Positions 32,370 through 42,984 of a stretch of 64,000 bases of DNA are shown piece after piece (position 1 is the stretch's first letter; the number at the start of each line of letters is the position of its first letter). The stretch covers positions 2,170,001-2,234,000 of the forward strand of contig JAGYXB010000440.1 in assembly GCA_022495005.1 (NCBI GenBank). The letters are read 5' to 3'. The position numbers were made by a program, and so were the translations under genes. The notes beneath the pieces were generated by a model. The model was not told the DNA's origin. It searched no databases and worked only from the letters and a program-made list of their open reading frames with translations. Source of the stretch: Rhyacophila brunnea (Eukaryota > Arthropoda > Insecta > Trichoptera > Rhyacophilidae).

Positions 32370-32497
32370 TAAGCCATTTCCACACTGGCAACTTCATTAA
32401 ATTTTACGATACTTACCATAATTGCTTAAGAAATTTTACGATAATCACCATAATTATCGTAAAATCTAACGAGGTTGCCAGTGTGGACTCGGCATTA
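32370..32497. mobile_element. Small foldback element, CCACACTGGCAAC arms
   Basis: The outer arms pair through TCCACACTGGCAAC (about 32379-32392) and GTTGCCAGTGTGGA (about 32474-32487), extending outward via AAGCC and GGCATT. An inner pair ATTTTACGATAAT / ATTATCGTAAAAT forms the stem tip. It is about 125 bp; no TSD was found. Confidence 0.7.
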
Positions 32498-33032
32498 GAT
32501 GCACAAAACTTAAATAATATATATTAAAAATAAAAATTTAAAATTATAAATATTTATGATTTATATCTTCGACAGCCCTGATGAAATATGAGTCGGATCG
32601 AGTCATAGAGAAAATTTATTGACACAAACAACTTTGACACGACCTTTTTATATTAACTAGTAGACCAGATATTATGGACCACATGTTAAAAAATCATATT
32701 TTCAATTCTCAAGGCCAATTCTGTAGAACGTCCCCTTAAGAAGGTAACTTTAAAGAATCGCCTAGTATCAGATATAGGTACTTACATAATATTCTGAATA
32801 TCTGATTATTTCTACCCCATACATTGAATCCAGTCTTGCGTTTCACTGATTTTATTATCTCGTTTTTGATAAATGTTAGAACTGTATTCCTTGCAATGGT
32901 TTATCTAATGAAGATAGTCACGTGTCTCGTGCCCAATCTATGCGCATGTCTAATTGGGTTTTGTCACTTTGCCAAGGGGTGGAATTTTTTATGACTACTT
33001 GTTAGTGAGGTATTATGTTATATCCAGCAATA

Positions 33033-33140
33033 GAAATGGCGTATTTCAATTTCACATTTGAATGGTCAAAGACATAGCTTATAATCAGTACCTTTAGAAT
33101 TATTTTCAAATGCGTGTAGATGGAAATTTATAATGCTTTA
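33033..33140 (+). repeat. Diverged repeat, direct partner at 41570-41760
   Basis: AGAAATGGCGTATTT and the strongly conserved GAATGGTCAAAGACATAGCT followed by TATAAT-AGTA-CTTTA-AAT and TTTTCAAATG recur at 41562-41705 in the same orientation. Unclassified. Confidence 0.65.
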
Positions 33141-33159
33141 GTATAGAAATAGTATTACT

Positions 33160-33760
33160 CAGTGACAAAGGGTGACTTTTGGAAAGAGGTAGGCTGTGGA
33201 GATCTGAGAAAAAGAGCACACGTGTCAGGTATAGGTACTTACGAGAAATAAGAAGATAATACAATATTACGCCTAATGAATAGGTAGACACTAATGACAA
33301 CGGCACTTTAATCCAATGAAACTCCAAAAACTCACTGACGACGTAAAATTGAGCGATGAGTTTCAATTACGTATTTTTCAAAACATTTATATACTTACAT
33401 AAAAAATCATTATAAGAAATTTCTTTTTATTTTTAAAAACAATCTAATATCTATATTTATTAATACTTTGCGATTAAACGTCATAGAAATTATTTTTATT
33501 TTAATTATCTAATTATTAATTATTTTGGACAAAGTGCAGTCATGACCACAATATTATGCGCGAAGGTTTTAGGCTCTGCGATAGGAGACTACCATATTTC
33601 ATACAATTCGATAGACTGACTGAGGTTACGTGACATAAAGTCCATACGAAAATATATCACAATTCCCTGACAAATAATATGACAATACGTAATTGAAAAA
33701 AATAGTTTTCTTAAGAAAGTAGGCATTAAATAATCGCCTAGTATGGAGTCTTCGCCATTG
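33160..33760 (+). mobile_element. M4 MITE, full-length diverged copy, perfect 8-bp TSD
   Basis: This begins CAGTGACAAAGGGTGAC and ends GTCTTCGCCATTG, a degenerate version of the CAGTGGCGAAGGG TIR. The exact TSD GTATTACT flanks it at 33152-33159 and 33761-33768. The interior matches 30815-31270. Length 601 bp, non-coding. Confidence 0.8.
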
Positions 33761-33852
33761 GTATTACTAACAAAATGATATTTGAATCAGCTGGGCAAAT
33801 TAACCGGTGAGTGGATATAGTACCTTGATTATCTGGATTCCTTCTGGTTCAG

Positions 33853-34234
33853 CAGTGTTGGATGATTATATTAAAAGTGTACAATTTAAAAAAATCAAAA
33901 AATAAAAAATAAATATTTTTGAAATAAGGTTTATTATTCGTCCTTTCCATTATTGATAAATCTATTTTCATTATTATTTTCATTAAACAAACCGACAGCA
34001 AATCGCCTTTCATTATCTGCCTCTTCTGTAAAAAAAAAATTAGGTTATTTATCACTTGACAGTTTTGCCGTATTTCAAATAATTCTAGTGTTGCAAAGTG
34101 TCAAATTTGATACATATTTTCATTGGATTTTAGGACGAAAATTTAATAATAAAAAAACATCCGGATCAGTGGAGTTCTACAAAGTTTTGTTGCTCCAGCT
34201 CCGCTCCTGCTCCAAGCTTCGCTTCAGCGCTCTG
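33853..34234 (+). mobile_element. M3 hAT-like MITE, copy 2, eroded
   Basis: The interior is close to copies 1 and 3: TTTATTATTCGTCCTTTCCATT, GACAGCAAATCG, AATTAGGTTATTTATCAC, TTCAAATAATTC-AGTGTTGC and TTTAGGACGAAAATTTAA. The right end is CTTCAGCGCTCTG at 34222-34234; the left end CAGTGTTGG at 33853 is weaker. Flanking 8-mers do not match clearly. Confidence 0.75.
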
Positions 34235-34242
34235 GTTATAGC

Positions 34243-34873
34243 TGCAGGCTCAAAGTAGAATCAAGAATGTCTGGGCATGTGGAATAAACCGGAGAAACCG
34301 CATGGGTCACAGTGAAAGCAACGAAGCGCGGCACGTAGTACGCAGTGTGAAAACGGAATTACATATTATATTCCACTCCGAAAATCGATAGTAAATTGTT
34401 ATGTAGGTACTTAACTATTTTGAAAATATTTCCCGTCATACGATTTATCATAATAATATAATATATAACATGACACGTTAAGGGCCATGCTAAAATCTGC
34501 TGGATAGACGATTTGATTAAAATCATGCGAAAATATGAGGCAGAACCAATGACATATTAAATGGACAACTCACTTCATACCGGCGCGCACGAGAAATTGT
34601 GCATGAAAGTCATTCACAGATGTATAGGTAGATGTCACGTGACCATATGACGTATCCATTTCCATTATGCGATACAAGCTTCGAGAATTTATAGTAATAT
34701 AACCTTTATTGAAATGGCGTATTAGTGTCATGACTCATTGCGTTAGAAACAGATTCTCGGTTACTTACGACTTCTCGGAGATTAGACGCAAGTGAGTCCA
34801 GCGCATCACAGGCGACTGTCCAATGGTTTCTGTCATTCAATTGCATTGAATAAACATTATCTTAAAATGGCAT
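34243..34873. other. No gene recognised
   Basis: No ORF or repeat assignment. Confidence 0.3.
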
Positions 34874-34874
34874 T

Positions 34875-34976
34875 TTATAAATAATAAATAATACTAACAC
34901 ATGAAAAGTGATATCCCATCTTTCTTGGAGTGTTTAGTAGATTTTTTTTACAATTTTTAACTAGGCACATTGGCAT
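34875..34976 (-). CDS. Candidate first exon of a THAP-type zinc-finger protein
   Basis: Starting at the ATG at 34974-34976 (minus), the peptide begins MPMCLVKNCKKN and continues to a GYHFS stretch. This matches the N-terminus of THAP domains: Met-Pro, then C-x(2-4)-C of the C2CH zinc site, and a Gly-x-x-Phe block about 20 residues later. THAP domains bind DNA and occur in P-element transposases and host regulators. The frame ends in a stop soon after, but TCAT|GTGTTAG near 34888 could be a splice donor. I chose this start over one 30 codons upstream because the Met-Pro-x-Cys start is conserved in the family. I saw no second exon, so it may be an isolated relic. Confidence 0.45.
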   Translation of the reverse strand: MPMCLVKNCKKNLLNTPRKMGYHFSCVSIIYYL

Positions 34977-35066
34977 TTTGTAACACAATAATAATGGTGG
35001 AGTCGAAACCTGACAGTCAGAAATTTTGTATGGGCAGACCCAGCAGTGTCGCCAGACCGCTTGCAA

Positions 35067-35529
35067 GCAGAATATTCATTTGAGCGTAGGATACCGATAT
35101 TAAAATATGAATTTCGCCATCCGGCAGACCCGACACAAAGTGAGTGTCATTTTATTTTCTAGATGCTTCGTCCATATTAATGTCATTGGGCAGAACCAAA
35201 ACTGAGGAAAATCTTAAAACTAATAAGAATGGAACAAGCTGAAGAAATCCTGCATGTAAATATTTACCTTAATAATTATATGGTGAACGGCAAAATATCG
35301 ACATCAATGGTATGCATAGGGAGTATTTTTAATGGAACCACAGTCGTCAATGATGGTAAACTATAGCAATAGGGATTTATTTTAAATTGTCAACAGGTAG
35401 TTAATTACATACCATTTTAAAATCCTATATGTATTAAACTCTCTTCGGTTTATGTTGTATTTTGACCACATAACATGCAGGAAGAACGGCAACTTGGTGT
35501 TTAGGTAGGTAGAAGTCAGAGAGGACGAA
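35067..35529. other. No gene recognised
   Basis: Contains 35100-35160 with CCATCCGGCAGACCCGACAC; no ORF or match. Confidence 0.3.
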
Positions 35530-35539
35530 TAACTATTAA

Positions 35540-35660
35540 GATTGAATGCCAAGAGTAGTGGAACGGAGCCATTGAAAGGGTTATCCTAAAGCCAAATCAT
35601 CCGGGTATCGATCCTAAGTCAAGGACAGAAGAATTAAAATTAAATATTGGCTATTAAAAA
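35540..35660 (+). repeat. Coding-like relic with PNHPG motif (pair with 61900-62012)
   Basis: The plus-strand translation contains WNGAIERVILKPNHPGID and then SRTEEL. At 61900-62012 the corresponding stretch reads GANPLRRLFRQPNHPGHD and then DPEEEV. Shared GAATGCC, CCAAA-CATCCGGGT, CGATC and AGTCA support common origin. It looks like the end of a transposon-encoded protein, but I cannot name the family. A stop codon lies upstream at 35550. Confidence 0.45.
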
Positions 35661-36281
35661 TGTTAATGTGTTTTAGATTATAACTAAAATATTTCAACAT
35701 AGTTAGATTGAGAAAAATAATTAAAAATTAAAAGTTATATAGCAGCTGCAAACAGCGTGCAATACCAATTCTAGACGTAAGTTTAAGTAGGTGCATATTA
35801 TTATATTAGAAACTTCCATATTTGGGTACACGTAATTTTACAAATAAAATGTTACCTCATATACAAATTACCAGTTTTTTGCATTAAGAAATTATAAAAA
35901 AAATCCTTCCGCAATCCAAATGGTCTTTGAAATAACAACATATGGTTTCATCAATTTTATGATTACTATGTTTTTATAGCGACTTTGATTTAAGATAATA
36001 TCACCTCATAGTTCATCATAGTTCATACAGGTTTTCATAGACGAATTCATAAAAAATAATAATTTATATAATGCATCTGATTAATAAAAATGCATAATAA
36101 AAAATAACGTTAGCATTTCAGCTCCAAAGCGAAACATATAAGTAGAAGTAGGCATAGGTGCATACGTCCTGAATCAGACACATATTATACTAAATTAAGA
36201 TAAAGAAAAACCTCATATATACACATACTAGAAAAATAATTGAACCGAATGAGACATAAACTCGTATTTTAACTAGATAAA
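35661..36281. other. No gene recognised
   Basis: AT-rich and unassigned. Confidence 0.3.
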
Positions 36282-36407
36282 TGTGCCGATTTGGCACCGC
36301 CGACTGGGCACGACCAAGTGGCCGCCGGGACAACTGGGCGCTCGGACGATTGGGCGCCGGAATAAATAGGCGCTGTGACAACTGGGTGCCGGCACAAGTA
36401 GGCGCCA
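36282..36407. repeat. Degenerate ~16-bp tandem array, GGCGCC-type units
   Basis: About eight units of 13-17 bp follow the pattern (g)gacaacTGGGCGCC, for example GGACAACTGGGCGCT, CGGACGATTGGGCGCCG, TGACAACTGGGTGCCG and GCACAAGTAGGCGCC. The same unit forms the termini of the M6 elements at 46440 and 63492, so this is likely an expanded M6 terminus. Confidence 0.75.
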
Positions 36408-36724
36408 CATAGGTATAAGAGTGAAATACGCAAAGGGAATAAGAATGAGGCAGAAAATAATATAAACGGCTTTAGATTAATTATAATATCTTTTTCAGCA
36501 TAGCAGATCGGACAATATTCGTAATTATACCATAAAATTTAAACTGGAATTTTTATAGAAATTAGAAACTCTAGCATTTAGCACCCTAATAGTTCTATTG
36601 TCTATGACTGTTAAATAATTCGATGTGACAGATAAAAGAGGCAGAGAGCAAACAACGATGATGTGGTCTGACCAAGTGAATAATCCACTAGAAAACATAT
36701 GACATCATCCAGAAGGGTTACAAG

Positions 36725-37114
36725 CATGGCCCCCACATCCTGAAGCGGGCCCAATAGGCTAGGATCTTGGGTGCCCCCCCCCTACCCATCGCTATGGATA
36801 AAGGCTGTATGACGCTCTACAGTAGCAGCTAGCTAGTAGCTCTACAGCAGTTTTTTGTATAGTTTAATATCTACATCCATTTGAATCATGGAGTTGTCGA
36901 GTATCGATACACAATTAAAAATTGTATCGTATAACCACATAATTTTAAATAATAATATTATTGAAGGAAAATAGCGCCGCAGGCGACTTTCTTTTACTAT
37001 TAGAGCAAATTTGTGATGTGTGTTTATCTCACTGGTCGACTCGCCACGCCGGGCCCCTCCTGAGACCGGGACACCAAGCTAGAGCCCTGTCAGCCCCCCG
37101 TTGTGGGGGCCATG
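36725..37114 (-). mobile_element. M2 MITE, copy 4
   Basis: This begins CATGGCCCCCACATCCTG and ends TTGTGGGGGCCATG, reversed relative to copy 1. CCTGAAGCGGGCCC, CTAGGATCTTGGG and GTGTTTATCTCACTGG are shared. The flanking 8-mers do not match, so one flank has been altered. The 64-aa ORF at 36961 is an artefact. Confidence 0.85.
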
Positions 37115-37616
37115 CTCCATACCAATTCCGGAGTGATCATGATTCTCAGTCTTAATGGTTATGACGAGGAAGAGAGAATATTACGATTATTAAATACGAG
37201 ATAGTTAATTAAAACAGAGCGTTGGAGCGGACCCCTTCTTGAGTTGCTCCGCTCCGGGACCTAATACTTGCTCCGGCTCCGCTCCAGGGTCTGCTCTGCT
37301 CCGGGTAAAAAGTTTTAATAAGTATTAGGTATATGTATAAATATATAAATAAAATAAAAAAGCCTTTTTATTTCTTACAAACAAAAGTAAATGACAGTTA
37401 ATTGACTATATCTAATGAATATATATATAACCTGTGAATATATCTATCTATCTATGATTGTATTATCTACTTGTTTTCTAGTTTATATAATACTAATTAT
37501 TATTATTTTTTATATTTTTCTGTAATACATATATATATTAAGATTTTTTATTTTGTACTTATATAATACTATTAGATAATGCTTATAAATTAAACAGTGA
37601 TATGTAATTAGTTTGT

Positions 37617-37862
37617 TTGGTTTGTAAGAACCCCTCTTCGCGTGAAGGCCTCCTCCAAAGAGTCCCACTGCACTCTGTTTTTGGCTATTTGTAGCCAATT
37701 TGGGTCCGCTGTCTTTATGATGTCGTCTTGCCATCTCGCATGGGGTCTTCCTCTATAGCGTTTCCCTTTTGGGCCGTTCCATGAAGTAACTATTTTTGTC
37801 CATCTCTCATCTTGTAGTCGCGCTACATGACCCGCCCATTTCCACTTAAGTCTTTGAGCATG
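37617..37862 (-). pseudogene. RTE-like LINE C-terminal fragment nested in M3
   Basis: The minus strand encodes AQRLKWKWAGHVARLQDER, then WTKIVTSWNGPKGKRYRGRP, HARWQDDI and W-x(8)-W-x(4)-EEAFTRRG. This is the conserved C-terminal region of RTE-like LINE reverse-transcriptase proteins (GHVARM, GRPxxRWxDDI). It is 5' truncated at AQRLK. The frame is uninterrupted for ~80 codons, so it is fairly young. AT-rich sequence down to about 37326 may be its 3' tail. Confidence 0.85.
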
Positions 37863-38172
37863 TATTATATGTATACAAATGTTAAAAGAATAAAAAAATA
37901 AGAAGTTGTAAAATTCAATCATTATTAATTCTATTAAATACCGACAGCAAATCGTATCTTATTATTTGCCTCTCATGTCAAAAAAGTGAGGTTATTTATC
38001 ACTCGGCAGTGTTGACATATTTCAAATAATTCCAGTGTTCCAAAGAATATACTATTTTCATTGGATTTTAGGACGAAAATTTAAAAACAAAAAAAAACAT
38101 CCGGAGCAATAGAGCACTACATATTTTCAGTGCTTCGGGTAAAATCTCATTGCTCCGTTGCTCCGTTGCTCC

Positions 38173-38230
38173 GTGCTCCTGCTCCGTGCTCCTGCTCCGT
38201 GCTCCTGCTCCGTGCTCCTGCTCCGTGCTC
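38173..38230. repeat. 13-bp subterminal tandem repeat, ~4.5 units
   Basis: The unit GTGCTCCTGCTCC is repeated almost perfectly just inside the right TIR of M3 copy 3. Copies 1 and 2 have only scattered GCTCC motifs there, so this is a copy-specific expansion of subterminal motifs. Confidence 0.9.
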
Positions 38231-38248
38231 CAACGGTCTGAATTAAAA

Positions 38249-39334
38249 CACTTCCAAATGTAATGTTCGAGTAAATTGTATATGACTAAATATCTTGTAA
38301 TTACAATACCAGATGACTCTAGTACTTACTACCTACCTTTTACTCTCTCCCTTCAATCTCATGACTAAGAGCTGGTCACATTATTACTATCTACCGATCT
38401 CACATCTGACACAATCAGTCCATGCATAATATGAATAAAATTCCATAACATAATTTAGTTATACAATAACTGCGCTCAAATAGAAATCGTTGGAAGGGAT
38501 GGAAAACATTATGTATTGTGAGGGTTAGATGAAGCCATCAGAGAGGGTTTCTGAGTCATCGATAATTCATGAAGTTTACATCACGTGCATGCGAGAGGGC
38601 TAGGGATCAAAACATTTTATGGTAGTAGATTAAATATTTACAGCCTTTTAAAAGAAGTTACTTGTATTTTTTATATGGGTAAATAAATGTAAAAGGATTT
38701 TAAAAACGATATTTCAGAACGAAAATTTTTCCTCAACTGGAACCAACTGGCAAACGGATGAAGACAGGTGGCAATGGCTTTTACTTATATGAATCCATTA
38801 CATATACAAGAAACACCAAATCAATGGGAACTGGCTTACTCTACTAGGTTTAGTATATCAGGGTACGGATCTCGAGTGTGGAAAAATGTTCAATAATCTA
38901 TTAAAGAATAATATATTATTTTCAATAAGCATGTCTATCTCATAACATGCATTAAAGTTTGTCATGTAAACGTAACGCGTACCTATTCAATATTTGAGGA
39001 CAGTCGGCGCGCTTTGCGTCCCTTGTTTTTATGGCCTAAAGTGATAAAGCGACTTCGTTTCAAAACCGTCACCACACCCGGTAGGGTAAGCCGGTATCTT
39101 CTGGTAATGTCATAAAATGGGTACGGAAAGGGAAGAGCTGCTCAAGTCGGTTCAACCAGCTTTTGGGCTCATCGGACCGTCCGACTTGGTCGCCGCAAAG
39201 ACCAATTTTATTGCATTTAGAAAATTTGCGGCATCATATTATCAACGTGAAGATCTCTTCACTTAAAATGTTCGGCAGTTTTGTATTAGCTTTAATTTAT
39301 TACTTACCTACTACAATATTTTATATTGCCTCTC
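38249..39334. other. No gene recognised
   Basis: AT-rich and unassigned; ORF 39163-39363 (66 aa) has no motif. Confidence 0.3.
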
Positions 39335-39540
39335 CGTGCTCATCTCTTCCATGGGTACCTTAACTTAAAGTCATATAAATTCAGTCAAAGCACATTTGAG
39401 TGCATGGCGACCTTAGTCTTGGGTAACTGCTTCTGAGACGGTCCCAGTCATAAAAATAAAAATGATGCTTCACATCCAAACGTAGGGTTGCGTGATATAC
39501 CCGATTTAGACCGGGTGTGGTGCGGGGCGGGTGTGACCAT
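39335..39540 (-). repeat. Diverged repeat, inverted partner of 30395-30600
   Basis: See the shared blocks listed for 30395: here CTCCGTGCTCATCTC, AGTCAAAGCACA, GGCGACCTTAGTCTTGGGTA, CGTAGGGTTGCGTGATATA and TGTGGTGCGGGGCGGG. Unclassified. Confidence 0.6.
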
Positions 39541-40424
39541 TAATTTCAAAGTACCCGTTAATTTTGTGTTCCCTAGTCACGATGATGACTTCTCTACTAC
39601 CGACAAATATATTTTTACAACGTTTTTATTAGCTCTTATTCTTATTATATATTATTAATTAATAAAAATCAGATGATAATAATAAAATGTTCTTTATTAC
39701 TAAACTTACAATAAGTAGGTTATTATGTACTATTGTTCAAAATTTACCAATATAGATGATTTTTAAAAACACCTCGGTGCATCAACCGATCAAAGCTTTA
39801 TCGAAAGCTCTTTTCTAACGTACTTCTATCTAAAATCTATAAACAATCGTGATTTTCTCTTAGTTTAAGGGTAAGACATACGTGCCTAAGTGGAAAACAT
39901 ACTCCTTTGGCAAAAGATTTTCCCGACTGGATAACCAAACGATGAGGTTGCATTATTTTTTCCTCTACGCTAAAAGCTCTGCCAACTCGAAATTCTGTGA
40001 ATAGAATTCTCACCCTTACTGCATATCTGATTGAAAGACGATTTTTTTTTGAGGAGTTTATTGTACTTATGCAATTTTGTGAGAAGATTTCTTTTGGGTA
40101 TGCTACCACTATTCAACTTGAGCACGTTTCAATTGATTGAATTTATTGGGAATAAGTACCTAAGTACATATTTGAATAGAATAGATACTGTAGTACCATC
40201 ATTCTATTACGCCAAATACATTACAACAATTACAAAACAGTGCTTACCAAACTTTATTTACGACACGACAATGGGCACACTAATAAATAATTACAAGATA
40301 AAAAGAACTTTTTATATACAGCGTTTTTAAATTTTCTGTTGAATTATTATGCTAAATATGCTCAAACTTGTACTTGATATGAAGTAAATAAAAAACAAAC
40401 AAAAAAATATAGAATACTAAAATG
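39541..40424. other. No gene recognised; overlapping ORFs of 90 and 99 aa
   Basis: ORFs at 39837-40109 (minus) and 40031-40330 (plus) overlap and have no motif I recognise. Confidence 0.3.
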
Positions 40425-40715
40425 TCATTTTGATATTACATTTTGATTTCCATAGTAACGCACGTATATATTATTACAGATTTTTCTGAAATAACTTTCC
40501 ATACAAAACAGAATTAACTGAAAATTAATTCAATTCTGCTTAAAGATGGCTAAAAGTATTAAAAGAATGCATTGGCATCGTGTTCTGTTATATTCTAAAA
40601 ATTTCAAATGTCTAGCTAGTCGAGAAGGTAGTTAAAAATCGATTGCAAGATTTGTACTGGACAAACAACCACCGGACAAACAAGAATACGAGCTAATAAA
40701 AACGTTGTAAAATAT
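40425..40715 (-). repeat. Diverged repeat, inverted partner of 15005-15425
   Basis: Conserved blocks run in reverse order to 15005-15425, including GATTTCCATAGTAACGCACG, CTTAAAGATGGCTAAAAGTA, TTTCAAATGTCTAGCTAGTC and TAGTTAAAAATCGATTGCAA. Confidence 0.75.
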
Positions 40716-40772
40716 TAAATTCTGGCGGTAGGTACGCTGAAGAATTTCACTTTTTTAATTCATCTATAAAAA

Positions 40773-40812
40773 TATGGTTACTCTATTTTACCTGTAAAAT
40801 AGAGTAACCATA
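40773..40812. repeat. Perfect 19-bp palindrome, 2-nt loop
   Basis: 40773-40791 and 40794-40812 are exact reverse complements (TATGGTTACTCTATTTTAC). With only two loop bases it resembles a cruciform or a hairpin-joined end rather than an RNA stem-loop. Confidence 0.85.
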
Positions 40813-41375
40813 CTTCTCAGCTTGGCTGGGATTGCCTTTTTTTCTTTAAACTGAAGCAGGTGTATCAATCAACTCTTCGAGAATTTAATTTTAAAGACTA
40901 AAATATTTCGACACCGAATCGAGTTATCACGTCTATTTTTAATCTACCAACCACTTCTGGAAAGGGTGTCCACCATGAAACTGGGAATAATTTTTGGGAG
41001 AAGGTAGGTACGCCCGATTTTTTTTGATGGACAAAAATAAGCCACGACTCTGAATCTGGACAGAAAATTTTCTTTGTTATGATAAGTAGTTCGTATGGTA
41101 TTTTTTATTTGAAAATTCACTATAATGTCTGCGATCATTACGTCGAAAAAATTGACATTGCCACTTTAGTGGACTTACTTGACTGCGTAATTACGTAATC
41201 ATTTTTTAGAGAAAGAAAAATATTGTTCTCATATTTCACTTATTGGTGGCTATGTGGTTAACTTTGGAAATTAATCAAATGCGTAATATATATAAATAGT
41301 CAAATATTATTACGATAATGTGAGTATAAAAATGTACGATTTATTCCTTCAATAGGTAAGGTAAGTAGTAATAAA
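40813..41375. other. No gene recognised
   Basis: AT-rich and unassigned. Confidence 0.3.
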
Positions 41376-41493
41376 GTAAGGAGTAAAATTATGTTAACGC
41401 GCGTGTTTGAACATGTACCTAACCGAATTTTTTTTTATTTTTTTTAAACGGTACATGTTCAAACACGCGCGTTAATATCATTTTACTCCCTAC
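41376..41493. mobile_element. Small foldback element, two 44-nt arms
   Basis: 41376-41419 and 41450-41493 pair almost perfectly (GTTTGAACATGTACC core; GTAAGGAG/CTCCCTAC outer ends), separated by a ~30-nt A/T-rich spacer. Few mismatches imply youth or constraint. No TSD identified. Confidence 0.8.
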
Positions 41494-41569
41494 TTCAATT
41501 ATAGTTTGTCAATTTATGGCTACGGCCGTATGTTGTAGCTTAACCACTGGGGAATGACAAAAGAAATGG

Positions 41570-41760
41570 CGTATTTTAAAAAAACACTACCTTATTCTTA
41601 GGTCAATAATTATTATAAATCAATCATTATTCATAAGATGTTTATCACACTTGAATGGTCAAAGACATAGCTTATAATAAGTATCTTTAAAATCATCTTC
41701 AAATGTGTTAATCTTGCCGATTTTTTGAATAATAAAATGCCTAATTCTTGTCAAATTTGG
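41570..41760 (+). repeat. Diverged repeat, direct partner of 33033-33140
   Basis: Contains TTGAATGGTCAAAGACATAG and following conserved blocks as at 33055-33110. Confidence 0.65.
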
Positions 41761-42984
41761 GATCACAGAGATTATCAATATAATTTTTTATCGTGAATAT
41801 TTTACAAAAATTATCTCGTAATAGAAATTATACTAATGGTTTCATAAATGCGTTTAAAAAATAATAAACGTAAAAAATCTTAACACCACTGCACAGTTAT
41901 GTACCGAAATATGACTATATTCTAAAACATTAGAGCGAGAGGTTTGAAAGAATACTATTTTATGTAACAAAAATACTTTATGCAGTCATCAAATGTTTAA
42001 AATAACTATAAAGGATAATAAGGCTTCAAAATTATATAAATAGATTATCTACAACGTTTAAGGAGTGTCCAGGATCATGGTTTGAAAATACAATAAAAAC
42101 TCAATTTTGACCTACGACGACCACGTGGGCCGTTAATTAAATATATATTTCATTACAGTTTGACTTTTAGGCCTAGCATCACCAGGAGATACCGTTTTAG
42201 ATATACGTATAAGATTTTATTATTAATTTGTATAAAATGTCCCTACTTCCTTGACACTTGATTATTAAAAAAACGTAAAACATCGCTGAACAATCAGCCG
42301 TATAATATGTATGCGGCTTTAAGAGGGTAGGGCTCGAGGTGGGGGTGAAAGAATACCTCCCCATACATCCCTCGGGACTTGACTTATTGATCGCACCAAC
42401 CACCGTGACATGGCCGGCCTAGGCACTCCACACCCCCGTTACACAATAGGGCTTCGTGCCACATTTTTAATTTATTTAACTCAACTTATATCGGATTTTT
42501 TTGCTTTCTGTTTCGTACATGTTTCAGGCTTAGTTTATACTGTGACGTAATGAATGTATGGTATCATTCATAGCTGTTAGTGGTAGTAGTCCCGGCAGCA
42601 CTAAGTCCTACTATGGCATCATATTTAAACTTGACTATAGCAACACCTTAGATTATAGATACACGGATTCCACTGTCGTGGTCAATCCTTTCTTGCCTTG
42701 CAGCGATGCTAGAATAGTTATCAACGCACTATAACTTATCAAAAGGCGCCGAACGTCCACTGAATTGTGGGAAATGGCGCGATATTGTGCGTGTCGTATA
42801 CTCCGATGCTGGAGCGTGATATCTGTAAGTAAGCATTAAGGCATAATATAAATGACGAATGGCATCGCGTTTGTTCAGTACCAGATATTTGTAAGCATGG
42901 TCAATAAGGCCAACGAAAAACAATAAAAAACCAAGTTAATTTATTTATTAAAATAAAACCTTCCACTTCTTTTAATATTAGTCA
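41761..42984. other. No gene recognised
   Basis: Short ORFs at 42197-42403 and 42729-42923 (minus) have no motif. A GC-richer patch around 42300-42450 is unassigned. Confidence 0.3.

Larger units (their letters stand above)
37215..38240 (+). mobile_element. M3 hAT-like MITE, copy 3, perfect 8-bp TSD, with LINE insertion
   Basis: This starts CAGAGCGTTGGAGCGG and ends GCTCCAACGGTCTG, flanked by the exact TSD AATTAAAA (37207-37214 and 38241-38248). The interior matches copy 1 on both sides of an RTE-like LINE fragment (about 37326-37862). The right subterminal part has a 13-bp tandem repeat (38173-38230). Confidence 0.9.

Noticed and set aside
36282..36407. CRISPR-like array because of regular short repeats
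   Set aside because: Units are degenerate, contiguous without spacers, and match MITE termini; the genome is eukaryotic.
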